From NCBI RefSeq assembly GCF_002407605.1, contig NZ_NXGV01000004.1, positions 1 to 64,000 on the forward strand: a stretch of 64,000 nt of DNA, given 5' to 3'. The position numbers were made by a program, and so were the translations under genes. The number at the start of each line of letters is the position of its first letter. Position 1 is the stretch's first letter. This DNA comes from Marinobacter sp. ANT_B65 (GTDB lineage: Bacteria > Pseudomonadota > Gammaproteobacteria > Pseudomonadales > Oleiphilaceae). Of the stretch, positions 27,311 to 37,634 are shown in pieces. The notes beneath the pieces were generated by a model, which was given only the letters and a program-made list of their open reading frames with translations, ran no database searches and was not told the DNA's origin.

Positions 27311-28105
27311 ATGGCGGTTACCATCAATACCCTGCGGGAATACAAGCAAAAGGGCGAGGCCTTCTCTGCCCTCACCTCTTATGACGCCACCTTTGCCCAG
27401 GTAGTCAGCGAAGCCGGAGTGGACGTGATTCTGATAGGCGACTCGCTGGGCATGGTTCTTCAGGGCCACGACAGCACTCTGCCGGTCACCATGGACCAGA
27501 TTGTTTACCACGTCAGCTGCGTCGCCAAAGGCAACCGTGGCTCACTGATCATGGCGGATATGCCTTTCATGAGTTATGGCACCGTAGATGCAGCTCTGGA
27601 GAACGCCGCAGAGCTCATGCGCGCAGGCGCTCATATGGTCAAGCTGGAAGGCACCGACTGGATGAAAGACACCATCACTGCGCTTTCCGAGCGGGCTGTA
27701 CCCGTGTGTGCCCACCTGGGGCTGACACCACAGTTCGTAAACAAGTTTGGCGGCTACAAGGTTCAGGGCCGCGATGAAAGGTCAGCAGACACCATGATCG
27801 AGCATGCCTGCCAACTGGAAGCTGCCGGTGCTGATGTCATTCTGCTTGAATGCGTTCCCGCTCCCCTGGCTGCGCGGATTGCCAAAGCTGTAAAGGCGCC
27901 GGTTATCGGCATTGGTGCAGGCGCCGAAACCGATGGCCAGATCCTGGTGCTACACGATATGCTGGGTATCACCACCGGCCGCAAACCACGCTTCGTGAAA
28001 AACTTTCTGGCAGAGACAGACTCTATCCAGGAAGCTATTTCCGCATACGCTAAAGCAGTGCGCGAGCGCACATTCCCCGCCGAGGAGCATACGTTCAAGG
28101 CATGA
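27311..28105 (+). CDS. panB: 3-methyl-2-oxobutanoate hydroxymethyltransferase
   Basis: First committed step to pantothenate: adds a hydroxymethyl group from methylene-THF to 2-oxoisovalerate. It has 264 residues from ATG 27311 ([18 protein letters not shown]). Signatures are [37 protein letters not shown] and the [20 protein letters not shown] segment, all complete. An ATG three codons earlier (27302) has its purine-rich site too close, so I prefer 27311. The 3' end overlaps panC by 4 bp. Its folate cofactor links it to the adjacent folK genes. Confidence 0.96.
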   Translation: MAVTINTLREYKQKGEAFSALTSYDATFAQVVSEAGVDVILIGDSLGMVLQGHDSTLPVTMDQIVYHVSCVAKGNRGSLIMADMPFMSYGTVDAALENAAELMRAGAHMVKLEGTDWMKDTITALSERAVPVCAHLGLTPQFVNKFGGYKVQGRDERSADTMIEHACQLEAAGADVILLECVPAPLAARIAKAVKAPVIGIGAGAETDGQILVLHDMLGITTGRKPRFVKNFLAETDSIQEAISAYAKAVRERTFPAEEHTFKA

Positions 28106-28950
28106 GAACCGTACATTCACTGAAAGAGCTGCGTGCCATCCTCCGCGGCTATCGCCAGCAGGAAAAAACCATTGGCCTGGTACCGACCATGGGAAACCTG
28201 CATGAGGGGCATATCTCACTGGTCCGTAAGGCAGCGGAAGCGGCCGACATTGTGGTTACCAGTATTTTTGTCAATCCGCTGCAGTTTGGCGCCAACGAGG
28301 ATCTCGATACCTATCCTCGTACCCTGATCGAAGATCAGGATAAGCTCAGAACTGCAGGAAACACTCTGGTCTTTGCTCCTTCAGCCGACGAAGTCTATCC
28401 GGACGGCCTCGCCCGACACACCCGGATCATCGTGCCGGAGGTCAGTGAAGGCCACTGCGGCACCAGCCGCCCGGGGCACTTTGAAGGTGTTGCGACTGTG
28501 GTCGCAGCCCTGTTCAATATGATTCAGCCCGATTGCGCTGTGTTTGGCGAAAAAGATTTCCAGCAACTGGCGGTCATCCGCAAGATGGCAAAGGACCTTA
28601 TGGTCCCGGTTGAAGTAATTGGCGCGCCAACTATCCGGGAGGATGACGGCCTCGCCAAAAGCTCACGCAACAGCTACCTGTCCGATGAGGAACGAGCGAT
28701 TGCGCCAGTTATATATCAGATACTGGAAGCTACATCGGCAAAAATTGCCGATGGCCGTGAAGATTTTGAGACGCTTGCCCAAGAGGCCGGAAACAGCCTG
28801 AGCGATGCAGGCCTGCGCCTAGACTACTTCAATATTGCAAACAGCCAGACCCTGAAACCTGCGGTTCCGGAAGACCGGGAAATTACATTGCTGGCTGCAG
28901 CCTTTCTCGGCACCACCCGGCTGATTGACAACATCTCGGTAATTCGCTGA
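28102..28950 (+). CDS. panC: Pantothenate synthetase
   Basis: Joins pantoate and beta-alanine with ATP to give pantothenate. At 282 residues it has family length. The HIGH-like ATP site is [18 protein letters not shown], followed by [26 protein letters not shown] and the KSSRNSYLS loop. The start overlaps the panB stop (ATGA). In Pseudomonas panD, which makes beta-alanine, follows panC and precedes pgi; here pgi follows directly after 34 bp, so beta-alanine must come from elsewhere. Confidence 0.97.
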   Translation: MRTVHSLKELRAILRGYRQQEKTIGLVPTMGNLHEGHISLVRKAAEAADIVVTSIFVNPLQFGANEDLDTYPRTLIEDQDKLRTAGNTLVFAPSADEVYPDGLARHTRIIVPEVSEGHCGTSRPGHFEGVATVVAALFNMIQPDCAVFGEKDFQQLAVIRKMAKDLMVPVEVIGAPTIREDDGLAKSSRNSYLSDEERAIAPVIYQILEATSAKIADGREDFETLAQEAGNSLSDAGLRLDYFNIANSQTLKPAVPEDREITLLAAAFLGTTRLIDNISVIR

Positions 28951-28984
28951 GACATTAGCCAATTCACCAGGAAAGGACTCTCTG

Positions 28985-30646
28985 ATGACATCGCCACGCT
29001 CCGCCCTGACATCAACACCCGAATGGCAGGAACTGAAAACCTGCCAGGAGCGTCTGAAAAGCAGCCCCATGCGGGCACTTTTTACGGACGACCCGGGGCG
29101 GGCAAAGCGTTATTTCATTGACGGTGCAGGCCTGTCTCTGGACTTCTCGAAAAACCGGCTCACAGACGATGTGCTTGACGCACTGATGGCACTGGCTCGC
29201 CGGTGCAAACTGGGAGACCGCAGAGCCGCTTTGCTTGGTGGCGAAAAGGTGAACGTCACCGAGAACCGCCCTGCACTGCACACGGCTTTGCGGAACCCCG
29301 GGGCTGACAGCCTTGTGGTTGATGGCGTGGATGTGATCGCCGAAGTAAATTCAACGCTTAAGCGTATGGATACCTTTGTGCAGGAAGTGCTGAGCCAGTC
29401 ACGCAAAGGCTATACAGGCAAGGCATTTACCGATGTGGTCAGCATCGGTATCGGCGGTTCTTTTCTTGGGCCAAAACTGGTGACAGAGGCTTTACAGCCA
29501 TACCGTCAACCCGGCCTTCGTTGCCACTATGTGGCCAACATCGACGGCACTGAAATTTGCGAAACACTGGCAAAAGTCAATCCTGAGACCACACTGTTTC
29601 TGGTTCAGTCAAAATCCTTTGGCACGCGGGAAACACTCGAAAACAGCAAGGTTGCCCGGAAGTGGTTTCTCGATCACTGCAGCAACACACAAGCTGTTGC
29701 CAGCCACTTTATGGCCGTTACCGCCAACACACCTGCCGCACAGGCCTTCGGCATTGATCCTGATAACGTTTTCCCGATGTGGGACTGGGTAGGCGGGAGA
29801 TATTCACTCTGGTCAGCTATCGGACTGCCTGTCGCACTGACAGTCGGCATGGACAACTTCCGGGCGCTACTTGCGGGTGCACACGCCATGGATACTCACT
29901 TCCGTGACGCCCCCCTGGAAAAAAACCTGCCGGTCGTCATGGCTATGCTGGGCATCTGGTACAACAATTTCTGGGGCTCCGAAACACACGCTATCCTGCC
30001 CTATGATCACTACCTCCGCAGCCTGCCAGATCACCTGCAACAACTGGATATGGAAAGCAGCGGCAAGCGGGTCAGTCAACACGGGGAATCGCTGGATTAC
30101 CAGTCAGGGCCCGTCATCTGGGGTGGCGTAGGAGCCAACGGCCAGCACGCATACCACCAGTTGATTCACCAGGGCACCCGCCTGATTCCCGCGGACTTCA
30201 TAATCCCCCTGCAGACCCATAACCCCGTTGCAACACACCATGCAGACCTTTTTGCCAATTGCCTGGGCCAGTCCAGGGCAATGATGACAGGAAAGACCCT
30301 GGAAGAAGCCAAAGCAGAGCTCGCTGCAGGCGGATGGTGCGAGGCTGACGTTGAACGCCTGGCACCTCACAAGGTCATCCCGGGGAATCAGCCCAGCAAC
30401 ACCCTTATGATGGAAAAAGTAACGCCGGAAACCGTCGGAGCTCTGATTGCGCTCTACGAACACCGAACCTTTGTACAGGGAGTTATCTGGGATATAGATT
30501 CGTTTGATCAGTGGGGCGTTGAACTGGGCAAACAGCTGGGGCAGGACATTCTTCCGAGGCTTCTGAAACCCGGCGCGGAGAGCAAAGCGAGCGATAGTGC
30601 CACGGATAATCTGATAGAGCTGTTCCGCAAATCAAACCGCCTTTGA
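28985..30646 (+). CDS. pgi: Glucose-6-phosphate isomerase
   Basis: Interconverts glucose-6-phosphate and fructose-6-phosphate. It has 553 residues, full length. The sugar-phosphate and catalytic motifs are present: VSIGIGGSFLGPKLVTEAL, VQSKSFGTRETLEN, the first PGI signature around VGGRYSLWSAIGLP, and NQPSNTLMMEKVTPET. The ATG at 28985 has AAAGGA about 9 nt upstream. It is the last gene of the pcnB-folK-panB-panC-pgi run, and its final 15 bp overlap the end of the second folK on the other strand. Confidence 0.97.
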   Translation: MTSPRSALTSTPEWQELKTCQERLKSSPMRALFTDDPGRAKRYFIDGAGLSLDFSKNRLTDDVLDALMALARRCKLGDRRAALLGGEKVNVTENRPALHTALRNPGADSLVVDGVDVIAEVNSTLKRMDTFVQEVLSQSRKGYTGKAFTDVVSIGIGGSFLGPKLVTEALQPYRQPGLRCHYVANIDGTEICETLAKVNPETTLFLVQSKSFGTRETLENSKVARKWFLDHCSNTQAVASHFMAVTANTPAAQAFGIDPDNVFPMWDWVGGRYSLWSAIGLPVALTVGMDNFRALLAGAHAMDTHFRDAPLEKNLPVVMAMLGIWYNNFWGSETHAILPYDHYLRSLPDHLQQLDMESSGKRVSQHGESLDYQSGPVIWGGVGANGQHAYHQLIHQGTRLIPADFIIPLQTHNPVATHHADLFANCLGQSRAMMTGKTLEEAKAELAAGGWCEADVERLAPHKVIPGNQPSNTLMMEKVTPETVGALIALYEHRTFVQGVIWDIDSFDQWGVELGKQLGQDILPRLLKPGAESKASDSATDNLIELFRKSNRL

Positions 30647-31153
30647 AATCACCCGCCCCTGCCAGCTGAAATCTATCGGCCACAACTTCTGGCCGGTATT
30701 GTAGCCTTGCCAGAGCTCAAGATAACTCTTCCGGCACACAGGATGTTTCACCGTCGGAGCAATATCTGCCAGAGGGCGCAGCACAAAAGCGTTCTTGAGA
30801 ATCTCGGCCCTGGGCAATTCCACACCGTCCATCCGGCCTACAGCCTCACCGTATGTCAAAATATCGAGATCCAATGTTCTTGCACTGAATTTCGGGGCAC
30901 CCCGGAGACGGCCGTTTTCTGCCTCCAGCTGCTTGAAGCGCCGTGAAAGCGCACCTACCGAAGAATTGGTCCTGATACCCACCACCAGATTAAAAAATGG
31001 AGAGCCGTCAAACCCTACAGCTTCACTTTCATAAACCGGAGAGATCTCAAACTCACCAAACCAGCCCGCCAGAGCATCCAGAGATGCACGGATGTACCGT
31101 TCCCTGTCAACATTGCTCCCAATACTGATATAGACCGGAACCTGATCAGCCAT
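30632..31153 (-). CDS. folK: HPPK paralogue (FolK), copy 2
   Basis: A 173-residue HPPK-domain protein from ATG 31153, which has GGAGAG upstream. It keeps the IGSNVDRERYI start, the substrate segment YESEAVGFDGSPFFNLVV and the core FSARTLDLDILTYGE with both metal-binding aspartates. Where copy 1 has the RWGPR loop, this one has APKFSAR, losing the tryptophan. It overlaps folB by 8 bp, so the two act as a folB-folK operon making the HPPK substrate and using it. Both copies may be active, with different kinetics or regulation, or this one may have drifted. The longer frame to 31186 lies inside folB. Confidence 0.88.
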   Translation of the reverse strand: MADQVPVYISIGSNVDRERYIRASLDALAGWFGEFEISPVYESEAVGFDGSPFFNLVVGIRTNSSVGALSRRFKQLEAENGRLRGAPKFSARTLDLDILTYGEAVGRMDGVELPRAEILKNAFVLRPLADIAPTVKHPVCRKSYLELWQGYNTGQKLWPIDFSWQGRVISKAV

Positions 31154-31523
31154 TACCGAGCTCTCCTCTACTGGCAAACCTTTCAATGCAGACCCCTACT
31201 GAACGAGCTGCGGGCACAGCGCCGGGCTTGCGCATCGTCAGCCGGAGCCAGCCAACGCCGAACTCCCGCAGTATAACCTCAGCCAGGACCTCCGCTCCGC
31301 GCTCCAGCAGCTGTGGCTCAAGCTCTTTAAGGCAGGATTCAACTCTTGCACTCACCGCCGCGTAATCAAGGGCATCCGCTACGTCATCCGACGCCCCGGG
31401 AATACAGTTATCCCAGGCCATCTCAAGATCCACCACCAGAGCCTGGGTTACTTCCCGCTCCCAGTCGTACACACCCACCACGGTTTCTACAACCAGGCCT
31501 TCGATCAATACACTATCTGCCAA
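31146..31523 (-). CDS. folB: Dihydroneopterin aldolase
   Basis: Cleaves 7,8-dihydroneopterin to 6-hydroxymethyl-dihydropterin and glycolaldehyde; its product is the HPPK substrate. At 125 residues it is a typical single-domain FolB. Key segments are VLIEGLVVETVVGVYDWERE near the N-terminus with the conserved glutamate, and LRMTxRKPGAVPAA-like residues (LTMRKPGAVPAARSVGV) near the end with the catalytic lysine. It overlaps the second folK and diverges from plsY across 142 bp. Confidence 0.95.
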   Translation of the reverse strand: MADSVLIEGLVVETVVGVYDWEREVTQALVVDLEMAWDNCIPGASDDVADALDYAAVSARVESCLKELEPQLLERGAEVLAEVILREFGVGWLRLTMRKPGAVPAARSVGVCIERFASRGELGNG

Positions 31524-31665
31524 GGGGGACTCCCGGGACTATCCCGCACACTGCTGATTGAATAACACACAGACTGCGGATACTGTAACTACACCGGCCT
31601 GCAAATTCAGGGCCGGCATTTTCGCATACAATACCCTGATACGTCTTTGTCTCTGAGCTCGCAAA

Positions 31666-32256
31666 ATGATCCTGAGTGACCCGGCAATAACTGTTGCGCT
31701 ATGTACCGCGGCCTATCTGGCCGGTTCAGTGCTGTTTGCACTCCCGGTTTGCCGGCTTTGGGGACTGCCCGACCCGAGGGCCCAGGGTTCGGGAAATCCC
31801 GGGGCAACCAACGTTTACCGGGCTGGTGGCTGGCAACCCGCCATGGTCACTCTGGCACTGGACGCTGCCAAAGGCTGGCTGCCTGTCTGGCTCGCACATA
31901 ACGCAGGATTATCCGGCCTGGTGCAGGCGATGGTCGCACTGTTTGCCGTGACCGGGCACATGATTCCGGCATTCTATCGCTTCAAGGGCGGCAAAGGCGT
32001 TGCAACAGCGCTGGGCGCAGGCCTTGCACTGGCACCCGCGACAACACTGGCAATGGCAACTCTATGGCTACTGGTACTCTGGCGCTGGAGAATCTCCGCA
32101 CTGGCATCTGTGATAGCCATCATCAGCGGGCCGGTTATCAGCGCATTTATTGAACCGGAAAACCTGCCCATGTTTGGCCTGCTGGCGATTCTGATCGTCG
32201 TGCGTCACCGCAATAATCTGATACGCCTCGCCCAAGGGCGGGAAATCGGCCTTTAA
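31666..32256 (+). CDS. plsY: Glycerol-3-phosphate acyltransferase PlsY
   Basis: Inner-membrane enzyme that moves the acyl group of acyl-phosphate to glycerol-3-phosphate, the first step of phospholipid synthesis in the PlsX/PlsY route. It has 196 residues and about five hydrophobic helices. The three PlsY motifs are visible: GSGNPGATNVYRAGG, HMIPAFYRFKGGKGVATALGAG and the C-terminal RHRNNLIRLAQGRE. It diverges from folB and converges with tsaD, with 12 bp between the stops. This folB-plsY-tsaD-rpsU order is the one I know from Pseudomonas. Confidence 0.96.
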   Translation: MILSDPAITVALCTAAYLAGSVLFALPVCRLWGLPDPRAQGSGNPGATNVYRAGGWQPAMVTLALDAAKGWLPVWLAHNAGLSGLVQAMVALFAVTGHMIPAFYRFKGGKGVATALGAGLALAPATTLAMATLWLLVLWRWRISALASVIAIISGPVISAFIEPENLPMFGLLAILIVVRHRNNLIRLAQGREIGL

Positions 32257-32268
32257 CCCAGCCCTGGC

Positions 32269-33327
32269 TCAATCAACAAGCCCGGTCAGGCGAGTCTCTG
32301 CGAGAGACGGCAACAGGTTCATAGGCCACCTGGGCACAGCCACAATCCGTTCACCGTCACATTGCCCCGCTTTCATACGCTGGGCACCGGCATAAGCAAT
32401 CATCGCCCCGTTATCGGTACAAAATTCCGGGCGGGCATAAAACACCTGAGCACGCAGCTTTTCCGCCATTTTTTCAAGACCGGCCCGCAGCCTCTTGTTG
32501 GCACTGACTCCTCCGGCAATTACCAGACGATCACAGCCAGTCTGCTCAAGCGCTCGCCGGCACTTGATTACCAACGTATCCACGGCCGCCGTTTCAAAAG
32601 CCAGGGCAATATCAGCACGCACCTGGTCCGTAAGCCCGTCCGCCGACTTTTTCTCCCCATTAACGGTATTGAGAGTAAAAGTCTTCAGCCCGCTGAAACT
32701 GAAGTCCAGGCCAGGCCGGTCTGTCATCGGGCGGGGGAACCGGTAGCGGCCCGGCACACCCTTTTCAGCCAGCGCAGCTACCCGAGGGCCGCCGGGATAG
32801 TCCAGCCCCAGCATTTTCGCGGTTTTGTCAAAGGCCTCACCAGCTGCATCGTCTACTGACTCGCCAAGCATTTCGTACTCCCCGATGCCATCCACCCGCA
32901 CCAGCTGTGTATGCCCGCCCGACACAAGCAGAGCCACAAACGGGAATGCCGGCGGATTCTCCTCCAGCATGGGCGCCAGCAGATGACCTTCCATGTGGTG
33001 CACGCCAAGCACCGGTATGCCAAGAGCGAAGCCAAGGGCGTGGGCAACAGAGCCACCCACCATAAGAGCCCCGATCAGTCCGGGCCCCGCAGTGTAAGCA
33101 ATACCTTCAATATCCTTGCGTGTCTGTCCCGCATCCGAGAGCACCTGATCACACAAGGGCAGCAGCTTGCGCACATGATCGCGGGATGCAAGCTCTGGCA
33201 CTACACCGCCGTAATCGGCGTGCATGTCCACCTGACTGAACAATGCGTGGCTTAGCAGCCCCTCATCGGTGTCAAACAAGGCAACGCCGGTTTCGTCGCA
33301 GGACGTTTCAATACCCAGAATCAACAT
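32269..33327 (-). CDS. tsaD: tRNA N6-threonylcarbamoyladenosine transferase TsaD
   Basis: Catalytic subunit that transfers threonylcarbamoyl to A37 of ANN-decoding tRNAs. It has 352 residues from ATG 33327 ([19 protein letters not shown]). The ASKHA-fold metal-binding histidines are in [12 protein letters not shown], and [13 protein letters not shown] and [13 protein letters not shown] are further signatures. A frame extending to 33408 adds 27 residues with no conservation. It diverges from rpsU across 240 bp, which should contain promoters for both that I cannot pinpoint. Confidence 0.97.
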   Translation of the reverse strand: MLILGIETSCDETGVALFDTDEGLLSHALFSQVDMHADYGGVVPELASRDHVRKLLPLCDQVLSDAGQTRKDIEGIAYTAGPGLIGALMVGGSVAHALGFALGIPVLGVHHMEGHLLAPMLEENPPAFPFVALLVSGGHTQLVRVDGIGEYEMLGESVDDAAGEAFDKTAKMLGLDYPGGPRVAALAEKGVPGRYRFPRPMTDRPGLDFSFSGLKTFTLNTVNGEKKSADGLTDQVRADIALAFETAAVDTLVIKCRRALEQTGCDRLVIAGGVSANKRLRAGLEKMAEKLRAQVFYARPEFCTDNGAMIAYAGAQRMKAGQCDGERIVAVPRWPMNLLPSLAETRLTGLVD

Positions 33328-33567
33328 ATAACCTGGCCACATCAGTTGGTATAAATGGATAAGCGGTGCGCATTTTAGCAGAAACCCCAAACTCACTGGC
33401 AGTTTCATCGAACAAACATTGACCTGGCCACAACCCAGGCGCTATCATTGCCGCCCTAAATTACGAACTGGTCGAGTTTTAGCCAATAGGACCAGGGATA
33501 GAGCCAGTCTGGCAACGCCGGGCGTGCATAAAATTGAAACCGAATCTATCAGGTAGGTGATTGTCGA

Positions 33568-33783
33568 ATGCCAGCTGTTAAAGTGAAAGAGAACGAACCG
33601 TTTGACGTAGCACTGCGTCGCTTCAAGCGTTCCTGCGAAAAAGCGGGTGTGCTCTCCGAAGTGCGTCGCCGCGAGCACTATGAGAAGCCGACTTCCGTTC
33701 GCAAACGTAAAGCAGCCGCAGCCGTTAAGCGTCATCTCAAGAAGCTTCAGCGGGAACAGCGCAAGTTCGAGCGTTTGTACTGA
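33568..33783 (+). CDS. rpsU: 30S ribosomal protein S21
   Basis: A 71-residue basic ribosomal protein near the anti-Shine-Dalgarno region of 16S rRNA, important for initiation. It begins [21 protein letters not shown] after the cleaved or retained methionine and ends [10 protein letters not shown], the classic S21 pattern, with the middle [20 protein letters not shown]. It heads the rpsU-dnaG-rpoD macromolecular synthesis operon. A terminator-like hairpin 70 bp downstream separates it from dnaG and should keep S21 output higher than primase. Confidence 0.98.
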   Translation: MPAVKVKENEPFDVALRRFKRSCEKAGVLSEVRRREHYEKPTSVRKRKAAAAVKRHLKKLQREQRKFERLY

Positions 33784-33851
33784 GTTCCAGCAGACGCCGC
33801 TTGACTGCAAAGCACTGATTGCCTGTACAGCCGCAGGCTGCACAGAGCGAC

Positions 33852-33893
33852 CAAAAAATGCCGCCGGGGCCTGGCTTCGGCGGCATTTTTGGC
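33852..33893 (+). terminator. Attenuating terminator between rpsU and dnaG
   Basis: CAAAAAATGCCGCC pairs with GGCGGCATTTTTG across a 13-nt loop, with the T-run on the 3' side. It lies 70 bp after the rpsU stop and 40 bp before dnaG. The E. coli operon has an internal terminator at the same point that lowers primase expression relative to S21. Confidence 0.85.
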
Positions 33894-33933
33894 TATTGGC
33901 CCAAGTACGTGACGGGTCTGATGTGGAGCTTCT

Positions 33934-35661
33934 ATGAGCGGACTGATCCCCCAACGCTTTGTTGAAGACCTGCTCGACCGGGTGGACCTGGCAGAGCTGA
34001 TCGGCTCCCGCATCACTCTGAAAAAGGCTGGTGGCAATTACAAAGCCTGCTGCCCCTTTCATGATGAAAAGACGCCCTCGTTCAATGTAAGACCGGACAA
34101 AGGCTTCTATCATTGTTTCGGCTGTGGCGCTCATGGCGATGCGATCAGCTTCGTACGTGAGTTTGACGGCCTCGGCTTTACCGACGCCGTTGAAGAACTG
34201 GCACGCAGAGCGGGGCTGGAAGTACCGTACGACCAGGCCGCAAAGCAGGAAATTCAGCAGGCACGAACGCTGACAGACGCTCTGGACTTTGCCAGTCGGT
34301 TTTATCAGTCTTCGCTGCGTAGCCAGCAAGGCGCCTTTGCTCGCGATTACCTGAAGCAACGCGGGCTCGACGAAGACATTATCCAGCAGTACCAGATAGG
34401 GTACGCACCGGCAGCAGGTACATCACTGTTTGATGCCGCGAACAAGGATCTTCAGGGACCGCTGATTGAAACCGGCACAGTCTCTGACAAATACGGCAGA
34501 CCACGGGATCTGTTCCGTAACAGGGTCATGTTCCCGATCCGTAACAGCCGGGGCAAAACCATAGCTTTCGGCGGGCGGACGCTCGGCGATGACAAGGCGA
34601 AGTACATCAACTCCCCCGAGTCAGATGTATTTCACAAAAGCCGTCAGATATACGGCCTGTTTGAAGCAAAACAGACACTGAAACAGCTCGACAAGCTGCT
34701 GGTAGTAGAAGGCTACATGGACGTAATTGCCCTGGCCCAGCACGGCATTCATTACGCCGTTGCGACCCTTGGCACAGCAACGAACCAGGATAGCCTGACC
34801 GCCCTGCTGAAACAGGCAAGGCACATAGTGTTCTGTTTTGATGGCGACCAGGCTGGCTTCAGAGCCGCAGACAGAGCCATGGACAACGCTCTCGAACTTA
34901 TGGCCGACGGACTGCATCTACAGTTTCTGATGCTTCCGGAGGGCGAAGACCCGGACACTCTGGTGCGTAAGGAAGGCGCCGAGGCGTTTCAGAAGCGCAT
35001 TGACGGCGCCACGCCGCTGTCCAGATACCTGTTTGATCGCCAGAGCGAGGGTCTGGATCTGCAGTTACCGGAAAATCGCGGCGAACTGAGAGCCAGAGCA
35101 GAGCCTCTGCTGAATAAAATGCCCAGATGCACCCTGCGGGATGCCATGTGGCACGAAATGCTGCGTTTATGCGGAGGCCGCAGCCAGTGGCAGAACCGCC
35201 CGCCCCAGCAGTGGGGCAAGTGGAAGGGTGAACGGAGAGATCGCGTCACCGAAGAGCGTATCGACGTAAAACTGAACAAAGACAGCATTCTGTGCCTGGC
35301 GCTGCTTGAAGCGCCAGACATGGCAAGCGAAGTCACCGAACTGGCCCGACAGTCTCGCCAGTATAATCAGGCCCGGAATTTTGCGGGATTTATTCTGGAA
35401 CATGAAATCCGGAATCGAAAAGCACTGGTAACAAAGCTCGCCCTGGACAATCAGGCGCGTGAACGGTTCTACCATCTGTTTGACGGCATTGAGCACATTC
35501 CCGCAAGGGAAAGCACCTTGGCCGCGGCACGAGAGATACTGAACCCGAATGAAGAAGCATCGCGGCAGCAAAAGCTGGCCACATTATTGCGGAATTTCGC
35601 AAACCTTACTGCCGAGGAACGACAAGAACTGCGAGAGCTGAGCGGAGGAACTCCGGATTAA
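33934..35661 (+). CDS. dnaG: DNA primase
   Basis: Makes RNA primers at the replication fork. It has 575 residues. The N-terminal zinc-binding domain is CCPFHDEKTPSFNV ... YHCFGCGAHGD (about residues 40-65). The TOPRIM core has the catalytic glutamate in VVEGYMDVIAL and the FDGDQAGFRAAD motif, at about 255-315. The C-terminal part binds the DnaB helicase. It is the middle gene of the rpsU-dnaG-rpoD operon, following an attenuating terminator, with 118 bp to rpoD that include a possible extra promoter. Confidence 0.97.
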   Translation: MSGLIPQRFVEDLLDRVDLAELIGSRITLKKAGGNYKACCPFHDEKTPSFNVRPDKGFYHCFGCGAHGDAISFVREFDGLGFTDAVEELARRAGLEVPYDQAAKQEIQQARTLTDALDFASRFYQSSLRSQQGAFARDYLKQRGLDEDIIQQYQIGYAPAAGTSLFDAANKDLQGPLIETGTVSDKYGRPRDLFRNRVMFPIRNSRGKTIAFGGRTLGDDKAKYINSPESDVFHKSRQIYGLFEAKQTLKQLDKLLVVEGYMDVIALAQHGIHYAVATLGTATNQDSLTALLKQARHIVFCFDGDQAGFRAADRAMDNALELMADGLHLQFLMLPEGEDPDTLVRKEGAEAFQKRIDGATPLSRYLFDRQSEGLDLQLPENRGELRARAEPLLNKMPRCTLRDAMWHEMLRLCGGRSQWQNRPPQQWGKWKGERRDRVTEERIDVKLNKDSILCLALLEAPDMASEVTELARQSRQYNQARNFAGFILEHEIRNRKALVTKLALDNQARERFYHLFDGIEHIPARESTLAAAREILNPNEEASRQQKLATLLRNFANLTAEERQELRELSGGTPD

Positions 35662-35705
35662 CAGCACTTGAAACTTGGCGCACTGATCACCATCTAACCA
35701 TTCGG

Positions 35706-35734
35706 TGGCAGAGCATTAGAGCGACAGCTATAAT
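35706..35734 (+). promoter_or_regulatory. Possible internal promoter of rpoD
   Basis: A perfect TATAAT lies at 35729-35734 in the dnaG-rpoD gap. The matching -35 region (TGGCAG at 35706, 17 bp away) is weak. The sequence after it is A/T-rich, so a start near 35741 would leave a short leader. Extra promoters for the sigma factor gene are usual in this operon. Confidence 0.45.
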
Positions 35735-35779
35735 GGCTGTTTCATTTTATCTTTATTTAAGCGAGTTCACAGGGTGTCT

Positions 35780-37621
35780 ATGTCAGGCAATTCGCAGAAA
35801 TCACGTTTGAAAGACCTCATTGCACGAGGCAAGGAACAAGGCTACCTGACTTACGCCGAGGTAAACGACCACCTCCCGGAAGACATTGCCGATCCGGATC
35901 AGGTCGAAGACATCATTCGCATGATCAACGACATGGGCATTCAGGTATCTGAAGTGGCACCGGATGCCGATACTCTGCTGATGACCGATGGCGATTCCAC
36001 CGCCGATGAAGCCGCAGCTGCTGAAGCTGCCGCCGCTCTCGCCGCGGTAGAATCCGACGCAGGCCGCACCACCGACCCGGTGCGCATGTACATGCGCGAA
36101 ATGGGTACCGTGGAGCTGCTGACTCGTGAAGGCGAAATAGTTATCGCCAAGCGAATCGAAGAAGGCATTCGTGATGTTATGGCAGCGGTTGCCCACTTCC
36201 CTGGCACCGCTGGCACAGTAATCCAGGCCTACGATCGCATCATCGAAAACGAAGGTCGTATCAGCGACATCGTAACCGGTTTCCTGGATCCGGACGGTGC
36301 AGAACCGTTCATGCCGGAAGAACCTGCCAAGCCCGAAGCGGCCAGCAACGAATCTGATGACGACGATTCAGATGAAGAAGAGGAAGAAACCGAAAGCGGG
36401 CCGGATCCCGAAGAAACCCGTCTGCGTTTCGAGCTCCTCAGGGAAAAACTGGCAACTGCTGAAGCTTTGCTTGCAAAACTCGGTCGTGCAGATAAAAAAA
36501 CCCAGACCGCACTAAATGAGCTGGGTCAGGTTTTTGCTCCATTCAAACTGGGCAACAAAGCATTTGATGAGCTGGTCAACGTTGTACGTTCTACCAACGA
36601 CCTTGTACGCCAGAATGAGCGAGCAATACTCCAGATTTGCGTTCGTGACTGCAAAATGCCGCGTAAGGAGTTCATCAAATCCTTCCCGGGCAATGAAGCG
36701 AACCAGGATTGGGCGGAAAAAATCATCAAGAGTAAAAAGCCCTACGCCGCGGCGATGAGCGAACGTATTGATGAAATCATCCGGCTTCAGAAACGCATTC
36801 AGAATGTACAGACTGAAGTGGATCTGGACGTTGTCGATATCAAGGAAATCAACCGCCGCGTCTCTATTGGCGAAGCACGAGCTCGTCGCGCCAAGAAAGA
36901 GATGGTTGAGGCCAACCTGCGTCTGGTTATTTCTATTGCAAAGAAATACACCAACCGTGGGCTGCAGTTCCTGGATCTGATCCAGGAAGGCAACATCGGC
37001 CTGATGAAAGCCGTAGACAAATTTGAATACCGTCGCGGCTACAAGTTCTCGACCTATGCTACCTGGTGGATTCGTCAGGCCATAACCCGCTCTATTGCGG
37101 ATCAGGCGCGCACCATTCGTATTCCGGTGCACATGATTGAGACCATCAACAAGCTCAACCGCATTTCTCGCCAGATGCTTCAGGAAATGGGCCGCGAGCC
37201 CACGCCGGAAGAGTTGGGTGAGCGTATGGAAATGCCTGAAGACAAGATTCGCAAGGTACTGAAGATCGCCAAAGAGCCGATCTCCATGGAAACGCCGATC
37301 GGTGATGATGAAGACAGCCATCTGGGCGATTTCATTGAGGACATCCAGGCACTCTCGCCAGTGGATTCCGCAACGGCTGAAGGCCTGCGTGAAGCCACCC
37401 GCTCCGTTTTGGCGGGCCTCACTGCTCGTGAGTCCAAAGTATTGCGTATGCGCTTCGGCATTGAGATGAATACCGATCACACACTGGAAGAAGTCGGTAA
37501 GCAGTTCGACGTAACCCGTGAGCGCATCCGTCAGATCGAGGCAAAAGCGCTGCGCAAACTGCGTCATCCGTCTCGTTCCGACCATCTTCGTGGATTTATT
37601 GACGATCAAGGCAACGGATAA
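35780..37621 (+). CDS. rpoD: RNA polymerase sigma-70 factor RpoD
   Basis: Primary sigma factor, recognising TTGACA/TATAAT promoters. It has 613 residues from ATG 35780, preceded by AGGG; a GTG two codons earlier is possible. Region 1.1 fills the first 80 residues. Region 1.2 includes [11 protein letters not shown]. The non-conserved insert at about 185-215 is strongly acidic ([18 protein letters not shown]). Region 2 contains [32 protein letters not shown], here named by its parts [11 protein letters not shown] and FEYRRGYK. Region 4.2 contains [20 protein letters not shown]. It ends the macromolecular synthesis operon and is followed by a strong terminator. Confidence 0.97.
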   Translation: MSGNSQKSRLKDLIARGKEQGYLTYAEVNDHLPEDIADPDQVEDIIRMINDMGIQVSEVAPDADTLLMTDGDSTADEAAAAEAAAALAAVESDAGRTTDPVRMYMREMGTVELLTREGEIVIAKRIEEGIRDVMAAVAHFPGTAGTVIQAYDRIIENEGRISDIVTGFLDPDGAEPFMPEEPAKPEAASNESDDDDSDEEEEETESGPDPEETRLRFELLREKLATAEALLAKLGRADKKTQTALNELGQVFAPFKLGNKAFDELVNVVRSTNDLVRQNERAILQICVRDCKMPRKEFIKSFPGNEANQDWAEKIIKSKKPYAAAMSERIDEIIRLQKRIQNVQTEVDLDVVDIKEINRRVSIGEARARRAKKEMVEANLRLVISIAKKYTNRGLQFLDLIQEGNIGLMKAVDKFEYRRGYKFSTYATWWIRQAITRSIADQARTIRIPVHMIETINKLNRISRQMLQEMGREPTPEELGERMEMPEDKIRKVLKIAKEPISMETPIGDDEDSHLGDFIEDIQALSPVDSATAEGLREATRSVLAGLTARESKVLRMRFGIEMNTDHTLEEVGKQFDVTRERIRQIEAKALRKLRHPSRSDHLRGFIDDQGNG

Positions 37622-37634
37622 GCTTCACAACAGT

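Noticed and set aside
33445..34359. A 304-residue frame opposite rpsU and dnaG
   Set aside because: It crosses the rpsU terminator and the dnaG zinc finger in antisense and has no domain.
36512..37609. A 365-residue open frame on the strand opposite rpoD
   Set aside because: It is a shadow of the GC-rich codon pattern of rpoD, without a start site, domain or neighbour logic.
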